DNA from: Cyanobacteria bacterium SBLK
Lineage (GTDB): Bacteria; Cyanobacteriota; Cyanobacteriia; Cyanobacteriales; Spirulinaceae
Direction of reading: 5' to 3'
NCBI GenBank assembly: GCA_017746715.1
Contig: JAGHZQ010000080.1
Location: 1-64,000 of the forward strand
DNA length: 64,000 nucleotides
The notes under the pieces were generated by a model. That model did not search any database and had not been told where the DNA came from. It saw nothing but the letters and a program-made list of their open reading frames with translations. Shown piece by piece: positions 24,469 through 33,631 of the stretch. Numbering within the stretch: the first letter of the stretch is position 1; every line of letters begins with the position of its first letter. The position numbers were made by a program, and so were the translations under genes.

Positions 24469-25635
24469 TCACCGAATCTTCGCCAGAGGTGCAGGATCGA
24501 TCGCCTTGCCTTGAATGCGAATTTCAAAATGTAAATGAGGACCTGTAGAATTGCCAGTATTCCCCATTTTGGCGATTTCTTGGCCTTGTTTGACCCATTC
24601 CCCTTGTTGCACCAAAAGTTCGCGATTGTGACCGTATACCGTGACGCTACCATCCTTGTGACGAATTTTCACCATTTCCCCCAATCCCCAATCATCCCAT
24701 CCCGAAAAAATGACTTCCCCGTCTGCTGATGCAATGATGGGAGTCCCGATTCTATTCGCCAAATCGATCCCCTCGTGATATAAGTGAAATCCCTGAGAGA
24801 GAACCCCTTCCGTCGGTTGAATAAAATCCGGTTGTAAGTAAGGCTGTAAAATCGTTTGAATGGCTCTAACGCGATCGCGCTGCTGGACGATCTGACAATC
24901 CCGAAGCCGTTGTTGGGGCGGACATTCCACTTGAACGACTTGCTTATCGAAAGGACTGCCTCCGTTGAGAATGCGAAACCTCGCACGCACCAAAGCCTCA
25001 AAACTATTTCTGCCTTGTTCCCTAGCAGCAAGATACTCTTCAGGAAAGCGACGGCTGCCATTGCGCGAACCCGACTGGTATAAATCGAGGGTATTGAGAA
25101 CGGCGTGAGGATCGCTGGGGGGATTAATACCTGCCTTACTTAAATCTTGATAAATTAAAGATAATCGCCGCTTTAAATCCCGCAAGCAATGGGAGGGAGT
25201 TTCGAGGATACACCATACCTGCCCATCTTGGCGAGAGGCGGCAATTAAGGCTTGAATGCCGGGAGATTCGAGGGTTTCGATGAGTTCCCGCGTTTCTTGA
25301 AATTGCTCGTTAGCAAGGGTTTGCGGCTTAATCCATAAATATTCCACCCGCACCCACCCAAAAGCAGAATATTCAACGGCGCGGAGGAAATAGCCGACGG
25401 GTTTCGCGACGATCGCATAAACGATCCAACAAATAATGAATAGGACGAGGAGCGATCGCAAGCGTTTGCGCCATAAGTGCTTGCGACGAACTCTGCGGCG
25501 AATTCGGCGACGGGGATAGACGAGATAAGACCCTGAAACCATCTCAGCACGAGGGAGAGAGGGTGGCGATAAAGCGGGTTTTTTGCGAACTCGACCCTTG
25601 GGACGCGAGGGCGAGGAGGAACGCGGCTTTCTCAT
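24469..25635 (-). CDS. M23 metallopeptidase, membrane-anchored
   Basis: This 388-residue protein has a very basic N-terminus (RRRIRRRVRRKHLWRKR), a single membrane segment (LLVLFIICWIVYAIVA, about residues 68-85) and a periplasmic part. The C-terminal LytM/M23 domain (about 265-385) has the zinc ligands in HEGIDLAN and HLHFEI, with GHNRELLV between them. M23 enzymes cut peptidoglycan cross-bridges or act as EnvC-type activators; here all metal ligands are present, so it is probably active. It has no operon partner. Confidence 0.9.
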   Translation of the reverse strand: MRKPRSSSPSRPKGRVRKKPALSPPSLPRAEMVSGSYLVYPRRRIRRRVRRKHLWRKRLRSLLVLFIICWIVYAIVAKPVGYFLRAVEYSAFGWVRVEYLWIKPQTLANEQFQETRELIETLESPGIQALIAASRQDGQVWCILETPSHCLRDLKRRLSLIYQDLSKAGINPPSDPHAVLNTLDLYQSGSRNGSRRFPEEYLAAREQGRNSFEALVRARFRILNGGSPFDKQVVQVECPPQQRLRDCQIVQQRDRVRAIQTILQPYLQPDFIQPTEGVLSQGFHLYHEGIDLANRIGTPIIASADGEVIFSGWDDWGLGEMVKIRHKDGSVTVYGHNRELLVQQGEWVKQGQEIAKMGNTGNSTGPHLHFEIRIQGKAIDPAPLAKIR

Positions 25636-25850
25636 GTCGTGGGAGTCAAGATAGGGAAATCATAACACCGATCGCAAAACTTAGGGAGGTTCTCGCGCGA
25701 TCGCTGCCATTCCTGAGATTGTCCTGAAGACTGCCTAAATTCTCTTTCGCTATTTTTCTAGCAATTTATGGGAATTGCCTCAGTGCTTTCCCAAAACTCC
25801 TCCCTATTCTAAAAAGTATCGAACAACGCAATCTTTGGAGCTGTACCATC

Positions 25851-26297
25851 ATGAAATTCAACACTTTTTCCGCCCTCGCGATCGCTTCTACTTTACTCAT
25901 CGGTACTGCTGGGGAAATGACATTTAATCCTACTCCCGTCCAAGCAGAAACCTCCCAACAAATTGCTCAAAATTCTACCGGTCGATTTGTCACCGTAAAA
26001 CAAGAAAAATCCACCACGGGAACGGCTCGCATCGTTCGCGAAGGAGACAAAACCTATCTTGAATTCGATGGTGCTTTTAGCACGGCAAATGGACCCGATG
26101 TTAATGTCCTTCTCCATCACAACAATACCGTTGACGTTAACCTCGATGAGGGCGACTACTTTACTCTTGCAGCTCTGCAAAGTCAGACGGGAGCGCAACG
26201 CTACGAACTCCCCGGATATCTTAATGTTAGCGACTATAACTCTGTTGTCATTTGGTGTCGTAAATTTAATGTTAGTTTTGGTTATGCTACCCTTTAG
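25851..26297 (+). CDS. Exported DM13-domain protein
   Basis: A 148-residue protein with a signal peptide (FSALAIASTLLIGTAG) and a mature DM13 domain: GTARIV, YLEFDGAF, ANGPDVNVLL, LQSQTGAQRYELPG and VVIWCRKFNVSFG. The single conserved Cys in VIWC is thought to belong to a redox or metal site of this domain. DM13 proteins are extracytoplasmic and of poorly known role. It is monocistronic. Confidence 0.88.
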   Translation: MKFNTFSALAIASTLLIGTAGEMTFNPTPVQAETSQQIAQNSTGRFVTVKQEKSTTGTARIVREGDKTYLEFDGAFSTANGPDVNVLLHHNNTVDVNLDEGDYFTLAALQSQTGAQRYELPGYLNVSDYNSVVIWCRKFNVSFGYATL

Positions 26298-26926
26298 GTT
26301 TTTCGAGTGCAAACTCGATTTTTAGCGGGCAATGTCACAACTTCAATTGAATCGGTGAAAATAGTGGGTAGGGCGATCGCTCTACCTCTTTCTTTTTTGG
26401 ATCTACCCAACTGAGTCTGGAGAACTCGATTGAAAAAAATGTCAAGAAAAAGGCTGAAAAGTCGATCCGACGAACGATCGCCTCTCCGAAACCTCTTTTT
26501 ACACAGAATTTTAGGGAGTGGAAGTAGGGGAATATTACTTGAAATTTCAGTTAAAATTGTATGAAGATTTCATGAACTTGCATCAATTGGCGCAAATAAA
26601 ACAATCTGTTTGGATTATGATTTAGGATATGCCAAACAAACGAGCAGCAAGAATACAGACGCGATACAGCTCCCAAAATAGTGTTTTCATTGCTGCGATC
26701 GCCAATCCATCCAGAAATTTTCCCTAAAAATATAAGGGTTTCTAGGAAATTGAGGCGAGAATCTTGAATCTTTTTAGGATTTTTTGAGTCAAAACAAGCT
26801 GAAGACTCCGATTGAGACAGATCGGAAGTTTGGATGCGGAATCTCTGAAATAGCTCATTTCCGAACTTCTTCGGTTCGGATTGCATCAGAGATCGCAAAA
26901 TAGTTTACCCAACATATGGAGGTATC
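26298..26926. other. Long intergenic region
   Basis: This stretch has no coding frame with family features. A 115-codon frame on the minus strand (26551-26898) has no recognisable domain and no ribosome binding site. The segment directly before 26927 carries GGAGG at 26918-26922. It probably includes the promoter of the PEP-CTERM gene. Confidence 0.5.
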
Positions 26927-27658
26927 GTGAAACTTTCGCGAATGCAATGTTTGGGAGCGATCGCAGTCGCTCTTACCGTAGGTTTTGCACCGGCTGCAAA
27001 TGCGGCTTCTCTGAATACTAGCGGAACTTGGACTAATATCGTCCCGAGTGGTTCGGGAACGATTGCTGGTGCGGGAACGAATACGCTCTTTTGGGGAGAA
27101 CCCGCATCGGGAAGCGGTCAAAGCGGGTACAATTTTACAGGGGTTACGGATAATGTGGAAGTCAGCGATCTGGTTGATACTAATTTTTTGTTGGGAACAT
27201 TCACCCATAACAACTTCCCTATTTATGGAACATCCCTAGATACCGCCACCTTGAATGTTAACTTTAGTTTAGGATCGACCAATACTACTTTTTCCTTTTT
27301 AGTCGATCATTTTGAAACGCCGAATAATGCCAATCCTTGTGCTGCTGGAGGTGTTCCTTCCTGCCCCGATTTAGTCAGCTTTCCCAATACGACTTCTGAG
27401 GAAATCGTTACGATTAATGAGGTTGATTATAACTTAACCTTGAGCGGTTTTTCGACTAATGGCGGCGTTGATATTGTGGAGAGTTTCTTGACTCTAGAAG
27501 GTGTGGCAAACACGGCAGGATTGTATGCGACCCTAACGGCTATAGAAAATCCCATAACAGAAGATCCCAATCCCGTTCCGGAGCCTGCTTCAATTGTAGC
27601 TCTACTTACTCTGGGAACATTGGGTTTAGGCGGTACATTAAAGCGAAAGACTCATTAA
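26927..27658 (+). CDS. THxN-family PEP-CTERM exported protein
   Basis: A 243-residue protein with a signal peptide (AIAVALTVGFAPAANA) and the C-terminal sorting signal VPEPASIVALLTLGTLGLGG followed by RKTH: PEP motif, membrane span, basic end. It is therefore cut and released or anchored by an exosortase. FTHNNFPI (about residue 100) matches the motif that names the THxN group. Start is GTG 26927, chosen because GGAGG ends four bases before it. Two Cys (NPCAAGGVPSCPD) may form a disulfide. No exosortase gene is in the window. Confidence 0.9.
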   Translation: MKLSRMQCLGAIAVALTVGFAPAANAASLNTSGTWTNIVPSGSGTIAGAGTNTLFWGEPASGSGQSGYNFTGVTDNVEVSDLVDTNFLLGTFTHNNFPIYGTSLDTATLNVNFSLGSTNTTFSFLVDHFETPNNANPCAAGGVPSCPDLVSFPNTTSEEIVTINEVDYNLTLSGFSTNGGVDIVESFLTLEGVANTAGLYATLTAIENPITEDPNPVPEPASIVALLTLGTLGLGGTLKRKTH

Positions 27659-27694
27659 GAGTTGTAATTCAAAGGGTGCATCTCCTTCACATTT

Positions 27695-28342
27695 TTATAA
27701 TTTGCTCACTTCCAGTAATACTTCGACATCATTACTGCAAATAATTTTCAGATGGGCGGTAATTTTCTCAATGTCCCAATTCCACCATGCGATTTTTAAG
27801 AGTTTTTGAATCGTGCGATCGCTAAATCTTTGCCGGATTGTAGTTGCTGGATTTCCACCAACAATGGTATAAGGAGGAACGTCTTTTGCAACAGTTGAAT
27901 TTGCAGCAACGATTGCCCCATCTCCTACGCGAATCCCCGGCATTATCGTAGCATTATAGCCAAGCCAGACATCATTACCAATAATTGTGTCTCCTTTATA
28001 CGGCCATTCTTCGGGTTCGGCAACGTCCCAACCCTTTTTAAAAATAGAAAATGGATAAGAACTAATCCCGTGAATCTGGTGATTTCCTCCATTCATAATA
28101 AATTTAACATCAGAAGCGATCGCGCAGAATTTTCCAATAATTAAGCGATCGCCAATAAAATCAAAATGATAGAGGACATTTTTCTCAAAGTTTTCAGGAT
28201 GGTCAAAATCGTCGTAATAAGTGTAATCTCCGACGATGATATTGGGATTGGCAATGATATTTTTGAGGTAGCAAACTCGAGTTACGCCCGGAATCGGGAA
28301 ACGTTCATTGGGAGAAGGTCCGCAGTTTTGTTTATCGTTCAC
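27695..28342 (-). CDS. Xenobiotic (Vat/CatB-like) hexapeptide acetyltransferase
   Basis: This 215-residue left-handed beta-helix enzyme transfers acetyl from acetyl-CoA to a hydroxyl group. Family marks are VGDYTYYDD, IGKFCAIASDVKFIMNGGNH (catalytic His in the family), SSYPFSIF, GNDVWLGYNATIMPG, GDGAIVAANSTV and PYTIVGGNPA. Vat members acetylate streptogramin A, but most environmental members have unknown acceptors. It starts with GTG and sits eight bases downstream of the CruA-like gene, probably one operon, so a carotenoid- or envelope-related acceptor is possible but unproven. Confidence 0.88.
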   Translation of the reverse strand: MNDKQNCGPSPNERFPIPGVTRVCYLKNIIANPNIIVGDYTYYDDFDHPENFEKNVLYHFDFIGDRLIIGKFCAIASDVKFIMNGGNHQIHGISSYPFSIFKKGWDVAEPEEWPYKGDTIIGNDVWLGYNATIMPGIRVGDGAIVAANSTVAKDVPPYTIVGGNPATTIRQRFSDRTIQKLLKIAWWNWDIEKITAHLKIICSNDVEVLLEVSKL

Positions 28343-28349
28343 GATCGAT

Positions 28350-30452
28350 TCAACTTTTTGAATTAATAATTTTTAATTTTGAATTGTTTTGACGTTTTAA
28401 GGCTTCATTTTGCCGTTCTCGAGCCACTGTCGGATCTAATCCCGTTCCAGCAGATAGGCGATCGCTAAAACCAGACAAGCGCAACCATAATGCTGGATAT
28501 TTCTCCTCCAACCAAGAGCGCGATCGCTGCAACCATTTCGGCAGCCAACCTTGAAAGCAAAATCCTAAAATTGCCTCAAAGGTAAAAGCTAAATAACTCC
28601 TCAGCCAGCGCAATAAGTCTTTTGCACCTGCTTGTTCCCAAATCCAAGTAATTAACAAAGGATTCATAAATGCGGCTTTAATAGCAAGACGATTAAATGT
28701 GAACCAGTTAAACTTATCTTTAATAAAAGTATCGGCGACTTCTGGCGGTTCGTCGGCTAATAAACCAAAGAAAGTATTTAACATGGCATTTACTCGTTGG
28801 GGCGGTAAAACTTTTCCCGTCGGTACCATCATTCCTTTTGAAAAGAGCCACGTTACCGCAATATTGCTCTGATAGGCGCGAATTTGATTTAAATGTTGTT
28901 GGGTTAATAAATCGTGTTTTAATGCTGTATGGAGCAAATCGGTCAAGCGTCCTAGATTTCTCACCAAAGAACCAAACCCTGTAAAGACGAGGGGTGATTG
29001 CAAAGATGCTGCATCCCCGATTGCGAGGAGGCGATCGTAAGCCACGGAGCGATCGCGACTCCCGACGCTAAAATAACCCGGAATATAACCAAAGGTCGCT
29101 TTTTTCCAGACCAGTTCCTCTAGATGACAACGGCGGTACTCTGGCAAAATTGTAAAGAAGTCTTCATACATTTCTAATAAAGAACCGGGATTGTCGGGGT
29201 GAATTTGATGGTAGTGGAAGAGATAGATGGTTAATTCATTCCCTTCTCCCGGAAATAATTCCCAGATTAACTGTCGCCCTCGAGAGATATCCCCATGAGA
29301 ATTGAGAACGTCGCCATAGGTAGAGTCCCAAACTTCTGGTGCAAAACCACCTTCGATAACTGCACCCACCGTCGGACAGACGCTATCAAAAGCACGCCCT
29401 TCATTCAATTGCCAAGCAATGGGAGAAGCCGTACCCATCGCATCGATTAATAAACGTCCCGTTGCTCGTTTCTCTCCTCCCGAAGACAGATTTTTTAACT
29501 TAACCGCAACGTTATTTTTGCCGATCTCTGCTCGAATAAATTCGGTTTCATCCCAAATTTCTCCCCCGGCTGCTTTGAATTTTTCTCCGCATAGACGGAG
29601 GAGTTTTTCTGATGCGATCGCAATATTTAAAACGGTTGGCGTATGCAAGGTTTTTGCTTTTAAATGAGATGGATTATTTCCATCAAAAAACTTATTAAAT
29701 CCATCTTCATATTCCCGCGCAATAATCCATTCAAATTCTTCAACGGTAAATAAACCCAAATCGATTAAACTTTGAAATTCTCCCCGAGAAATATTCCACT
29801 CTCGATTCATGCGTCCAAAGACCAAACGCTCCACTAAAAGCACGCGGTAGCCCAAGCTCGCCATGACCGTAGCATGAATGACTCCCAATGCACCACCAAT
29901 ATAAATCAGATCGTATTCAGTTTTTATTCCTACATTTTCTCTCTCATTTTGAAAAATAACTTGTTGGGGTTTTTGAGGATTGTTAACCCCTTCTCGCCAG
30001 CGTTTTTCCCACCAGTAAGCGCGTTTTAGATCGTATTCCCCTCGGGGTATTTTTTGGAAGAAGCGGGTGGTTTGAGGATAATAAGGTTCAAGGGCAGTAA
30101 AAATAGATTGTTGGGATAGATTGATTTCTGGCAATTGGGAATATTGCTGGGGAAATTGCTTTCTAATGTCGGTTTGCAATTGCTGCTGTAGTTGGCGCTC
30201 GAGAGGAACGGGGCTTTCTCCCCAGCGAAAAACTTTCAGATAAGTGGTATTCTGAACGCACCATGTAAAAATTACGAGTTCGCTTTCTGGAATTGAGGCA
30301 AAGTGCCGTGAAGCACTGTTGGTAAATTGCAAGCGAATTCCTTGCGGTGTCGTTATCTTCTCTCCAAGGTTGGGATTCCATTTCTGTTGCAGCCAGCGAA
30401 CAACTTTTTGTCGATCGCGGGTAGGAATCTCTAAATATAAAAGTTCTCGCAT
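28350..30452 (-). CDS. cruA: CruA/CruP-type lycopene cyclase family flavoprotein
   Basis: This is a 700-residue FAD protein. A non-flavin N-terminal region of about 175 residues is followed by the dinucleotide motif YIGGALGVI...VLLVER (about 183-209), then NREWNISRGEFQSL, which matches the CruA/CruP family, and AIGDAASLQSPLVFTGFGSL near residue 480. CruA cyclises lycopene in cyanobacteria that lack CrtL; CruP is a paralogue with a different role. The long N-terminal region favours CruA. The last dozen codons (NNSKLKIINSKS) come from the AATTCAAAATTAAAA repeat, which also supplies the stop. Confidence 0.75.
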   Translation of the reverse strand: MRELLYLEIPTRDRQKVVRWLQQKWNPNLGEKITTPQGIRLQFTNSASRHFASIPESELVIFTWCVQNTTYLKVFRWGESPVPLERQLQQQLQTDIRKQFPQQYSQLPEINLSQQSIFTALEPYYPQTTRFFQKIPRGEYDLKRAYWWEKRWREGVNNPQKPQQVIFQNERENVGIKTEYDLIYIGGALGVIHATVMASLGYRVLLVERLVFGRMNREWNISRGEFQSLIDLGLFTVEEFEWIIAREYEDGFNKFFDGNNPSHLKAKTLHTPTVLNIAIASEKLLRLCGEKFKAAGGEIWDETEFIRAEIGKNNVAVKLKNLSSGGEKRATGRLLIDAMGTASPIAWQLNEGRAFDSVCPTVGAVIEGGFAPEVWDSTYGDVLNSHGDISRGRQLIWELFPGEGNELTIYLFHYHQIHPDNPGSLLEMYEDFFTILPEYRRCHLEELVWKKATFGYIPGYFSVGSRDRSVAYDRLLAIGDAASLQSPLVFTGFGSLVRNLGRLTDLLHTALKHDLLTQQHLNQIRAYQSNIAVTWLFSKGMMVPTGKVLPPQRVNAMLNTFFGLLADEPPEVADTFIKDKFNWFTFNRLAIKAAFMNPLLITWIWEQAGAKDLLRWLRSYLAFTFEAILGFCFQGWLPKWLQRSRSWLEEKYPALWLRLSGFSDRLSAGTGLDPTVARERQNEALKRQNNSKLKIINSKS

Positions 30453-30589
30453 TGTTTTCGATCGGGAATTGAGTTTAGAGGAAATACGGAGTGAATCGCA
30501 GCAAATTTAAGTTACACTGTCGGATACCGATTCTTAAAACTCTTTAATAAACTTAACATTTTAAGAAAATTTTTCAATTGGATCGCATT

Positions 30590-30826
30590 ATGCATTATTC
30601 CATCCCTGAAAGCCCAGAAGAAATCCTCGCATTACGAAAACGCCCGATTGACGAAGAACTCATTGCCGCAGCGATCGCGGGAGTCGTAAAAATTGCGCGA
30701 TCGCAAGGACAAAGTTTAGACGATTTAACAGAAGAGGTCTTGTGCGATCGCGGGGTTCTCGATCGCGCTCAACGCCGTTGGTTGAGTGAGTTGGTGGTTC
30801 GGGCATGGGACAATATTCCTTTATAG
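30590..30826 (+). CDS. Small conserved hypothetical protein
   Basis: A 78-residue soluble, mostly helical protein, beginning MHYSIPESPEEILALRKRP. I chose ATG 30590 rather than the TTG at 30578. It contains a HIP1-encoded AAIAGVV segment. It resembles short cyanobacterial proteins of unknown function. A 51-base piece of this gene recurs at 31014-31064. Confidence 0.65.
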   Translation: MHYSIPESPEEILALRKRPIDEELIAAAIAGVVKIARSQGQSLDDLTEEVLCDRGVLDRAQRRWLSELVVRAWDNIPL

Positions 30827-31013
30827 TTAGGATTGTTACTCTTTTAAGTTAGGAAGCATGACGCACCCAAGTTGCCGCTCTTGTCACGTTCGGTACTACT
30901 CGGGAGAATGTGGAGGCAACAGCCATCTCCTTTACGGATGCTGCTATACGAGTTCAGGGTGAATAGCTTTGAACGGTTTAAATATTGCACCAGAAAAAAC
31001 AATCTAACGAAAA

Positions 31014-31142
31014 GAAGAACTCATTGCCGCAGCGATCGCGGGAATCGTAAAAATTGCGCGATCGGAAAAAATCGTAACGCAAAAAATTCAGAAATCGAGA
31101 ATCAGAATCGTCTTCTAGACAGAATGTAGAAAAAACAAATCA
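31014..31142. repeat. Mosaic of two copied segments
   Basis: Positions 31014-31064 repeat 30653-30703 of the preceding gene with one difference in 51 bases. Positions 31058-31142 repeat 32258-32341 with roughly 88 percent identity. The two join at the shared string GCGATCG, the HIP1 core. The rest of 30827-31280 is open of genes; a short frame near 30872 is a shadow. Confidence 0.8.
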
Positions 31143-31280
31143 CACGGTATCGAACCCGTTTTTTCCATGCTCTTCTTGCCGCTATCATCTCTGTGTTTGC
31201 AAATTTGGTGAGTAAAGCGATTGGATAAAATTTCAATCAACTCGCTCATTAAATTTCCTCATGCTCAAACCAATACACGT

Positions 31281-31320
31281 AGCGATCGCCACCCACAGCG
31301 ATCGCTTTTTTTTCTTTTTT
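31281..31320 (+). terminator. Terminator with HIP1 stem
   Basis: AGCGATCGC and GCGATCGCT form a perfect nine-base stem with an eight-base loop, followed by a run of eight T, then C and six more T. A strong intrinsic terminator built from two HIP1 sites. 31321-31584 holds no gene and is probably leader and promoter DNA of the sigma gene. Confidence 0.75.
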
Positions 31321-31584
31321 AGCAAATCCACACATCTAATAAAAATCAAGTCCTCGATCGCTCTATAGAGTTATTTGATAGTTAGAGATCGCCCAGTTTA
31401 GCTCAAAAAAGGTAGATCGCTAATATTGAAAAAGGTAGTGTTTGGGAACTTGAAAAACTCTTTTTTTGTGTTGCTTTATTAAATCAGGAGGAATACCGGA
31501 ATAACAAATAGAGGGTTGTCTATGGATTTCCTCAAATAAATTCGTGAAATATGCTGTCGAAACAGTCATAAGTCACGCGAAAAG

Positions 31585-32190
31585 ATGATTGCTAATTTAA
31601 GTGATAATCGATACGATCGCGATCGTGTATTGACAAGCAGCGATCGAGAGGAAATTGTTTCGGAGTTTTGGCAGCAATGGCAAGAACATCGAGATAGCCT
31701 GTATTGGTGCTGTTTCAAATTGATGAATTCTAATCCAATTGATGCCGAAGATGCTCTCAGTCAGGCCATGGTCAAAGCGCGAGAAAAAGTAGAAATGCAG
31801 CAGTTTAGAGGCCAAATTACCAACTTTAAAGCCTGGCTGATGCGTCTGACTCGCAATCTTTGCATTGATATTCTCCGAAAACGACACCAAGGTGGAACGA
31901 AGATTGAAAGCATTGAGTGGATGAATGCTAAAGAAAACATTGACATCGCGCGTTTGATAGAATCACCAGAGCGCGCTCTAGAAAAAGAGGAGAGATTAAT
32001 CGAGATCCGACGCGCGATCGCAAACTTACCGGAACGGCTGCGAGAGACCTTTATTCTCCATTTTTACGAAGAGCGCTCCCATCGAGAAATCGCCGCATGT
32101 CAAGGAATTTCCTACGACAACACTTGCAAGCGCATTTCTCAAGCGCGGCAACTCCTCAAAGAGACCTTGAAGGTTTATTTCCTCGAATAG
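31585..32190 (+). CDS. ECF-type RNA polymerase sigma factor
   Basis: A 201-residue sigma-70 family protein. Region 2 lies in about residues 30-100 (DAEDALSQAMVKAREK, FKAWLMRLTRNLCIDILRKR). A linker is followed by region 4 (about 150-195), with RRAIANLPERLRETFILHFYEERSHREIA and a helix-turn-helix ending in CKRISQARQLLKE. No anti-sigma gene is adjacent. The next gene is the PatA-like protease, 208 bases downstream and preceded by a copied 84-base segment, so the sigma may control it. Confidence 0.88.
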   Translation: MIANLSDNRYDRDRVLTSSDREEIVSEFWQQWQEHRDSLYWCCFKLMNSNPIDAEDALSQAMVKAREKVEMQQFRGQITNFKAWLMRLTRNLCIDILRKRHQGGTKIESIEWMNAKENIDIARLIESPERALEKEERLIEIRRAIANLPERLRETFILHFYEERSHREIAACQGISYDNTCKRISQARQLLKETLKVYFLE

Positions 32191-32257
32191 AGTGAGTCGA
32201 GTGCATTGATTCGCTCCCGTCATTGAAGCTCGAGCCTTCTGCGATCGGGCTTATATT

Positions 32258-32341
32258 GCGATCGGAAAAATAGTCGCGCAAACAATTCAGGAATCGAGAA
32301 CCAGAATCGTCTTATAGACAGAACCGAGAAAAAACAAATCA
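32258..32341. repeat. Second copy of the 85-base duplicated segment
   Basis: This segment matches 31058-31142 and lies directly before the protease gene. The shared core includes GAATCGAGAA, CAGAATCGTCTT and TAGACAGAA. Being upstream of both the sigma gene and the protease gene, it could carry a shared promoter or operator. Confidence 0.75.
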
Positions 32342-32398
32342 ATTTGTTCTCTCGTTAAATACCGATTGGCAACCGATAAAAAATGATGAGGTTCGAGC

Positions 32399-33631
32399 AT
32401 GACAGACTCGCAGACAAATGTTACTACCAATATTGCAACATTACCCGGACTCGATCGGCTCTGGTCAAAAACCAAAGGCGATCCCCAAATCTGCGTAGCC
32501 ATTCTCGACGGTCCGGTAGACCAGTCTCATCCTTGTTTTGAAGATGCCGATCTCACGAGAGTACAAACGCTGATTGCGGACGCTGCCGGCACGGGGATAA
32601 TGTCGGGCCACGGGACGCACATTACCAGTGTTATCTTAGGTCGGCACGGCAGTCCGGTCTCCGGTATCGCTCCGGATTGTCGAGGGCTGATCGTCCCGGT
32701 CTTTTCCGATAAGCTCAGTCGCAAACTTTCACAAATCGACTTAGCCCGAGGGATTAACCAAGCCGTTGAAGCTGGCGCTCATATTATCAACATCAGTGGC
32801 GGTCAACTCAGTCAATCGGGAGAAGCCGATCCCATTCTCGCGAATGCCGTTCGAGCTTGCAATGAGAACAACGTTCTCATCGTTGCGGCTGCGGGCAATG
32901 ATGATTGCGAATGCCTTCACGTTCCTGCCGCCCTAGATTCCGTACTTGCGGTGGGCGCGATGAATGCACAAGGATTGCCCTTTGATTTTAGTAACTGGGG
33001 AGAAACCTATCAAACTCAAGGAATTCTCGCTCCAGGCGAAAAGGTATTGGGGGCAAAACCCGGTGGGGGGACTACCTTCAAAAGCGGTACCAGCTTTGCT
33101 GCGCCCATTGTATCGGGTATTGCTGCCCTACTGCTCGCGATTCAATTGCAGCAGGAAGAAAAGCCAGATCCCCATGCCATTCGCAAAGCAATTATCGAGA
33201 GCGCTCTGCCTTGCTCGCCGGAAACCGAACCCGATAGCCGTCGCTGTTTAGCCGGTCATCTCAATATTCTCGGAGCCTACAACCTTATCTCACAAGGAGA
33301 CACAACAATAGTGCCTGAAGAAGAATCGGTCATTCAATTATCGAATGAAACCAACTCACTCAATCCCAGCGAATCGGAAGTTGTCGTGCTTCCAACCCCC
33401 GAAACATCAGAACAACTCGCTCCCTCTGCTGCGGGCGTACAAGCAGCAGAGATGGTCGCGACCTCTGAAACGATGCCATCCACATCCTCAAATTCAGGAA
33501 ATACAATGACCGCCATGTCGAATAATACACTGGTTTCGTCTGTGACGCCCAGCAGCGTCCAACCTTCCGGGAATTGCGGTTGCGACGGGCAAGTCGCTCC
33601 GTCTGCCATTCCCGGTGCTCCCAGCCAATAG
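32399..33631 (+). CDS. PatA-like subtilisin family serine protease (cyanobactin type)
   Basis: This 410-residue protein lacks a signal peptide. The catalytic triad is Asp37 (AILDGPVD), His71 (SGHGTHITS) and Ser232 (SGTSFAAP), with Asn167 as oxyanion residue in AAAGND. The wording GDPQICVAILDGPVDQSHP and IAPDCRGLIVPVFSDK is that of PatA/PatG cyanobactin maturation proteases, which cut RiPP precursors. After residue 310 comes a Ser/Thr/Pro-rich tail ending in NCGCDGQ. No precursor peptide, cyclodehydratase or PatG is visible. The stop codon TAG is made from the target TA plus the first base of the neighbouring insertion sequence. Confidence 0.85.
   Translation: MTDSQTNVTTNIATLPGLDRLWSKTKGDPQICVAILDGPVDQSHPCFEDADLTRVQTLIADAAGTGIMSGHGTHITSVILGRHGSPVSGIAPDCRGLIVPVFSDKLSRKLSQIDLARGINQAVEAGAHIINISGGQLSQSGEADPILANAVRACNENNVLIVAAAGNDDCECLHVPAALDSVLAVGAMNAQGLPFDFSNWGETYQTQGILAPGEKVLGAKPGGGTTFKSGTSFAAPIVSGIAALLLAIQLQQEEKPDPHAIRKAIIESALPCSPETEPDSRRCLAGHLNILGAYNLISQGDTTIVPEEESVIQLSNETNSLNPSESEVVVLPTPETSEQLAPSAAGVQAAEMVATSETMPSTSSNSGNTMTAMSNNTLVSSVTPSSVQPSGNCGCDGQVAPSAIPGAPSQ

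Noticed and set aside
26551..26898. 115-codon minus-strand frame
   Set aside because: No domain, no ribosome binding site and no coding bias; kept as intergenic.
27695..28342. Streptogramin resistance gene
   Set aside because: The family fits, but most environmental members have other acceptors; resistance is not supported by sequence alone.
30872..31129. 85-codon plus-strand frame after the small conserved gene
   Set aside because: It runs through the copied segments in a different frame from the source gene and ends in repeat DNA.
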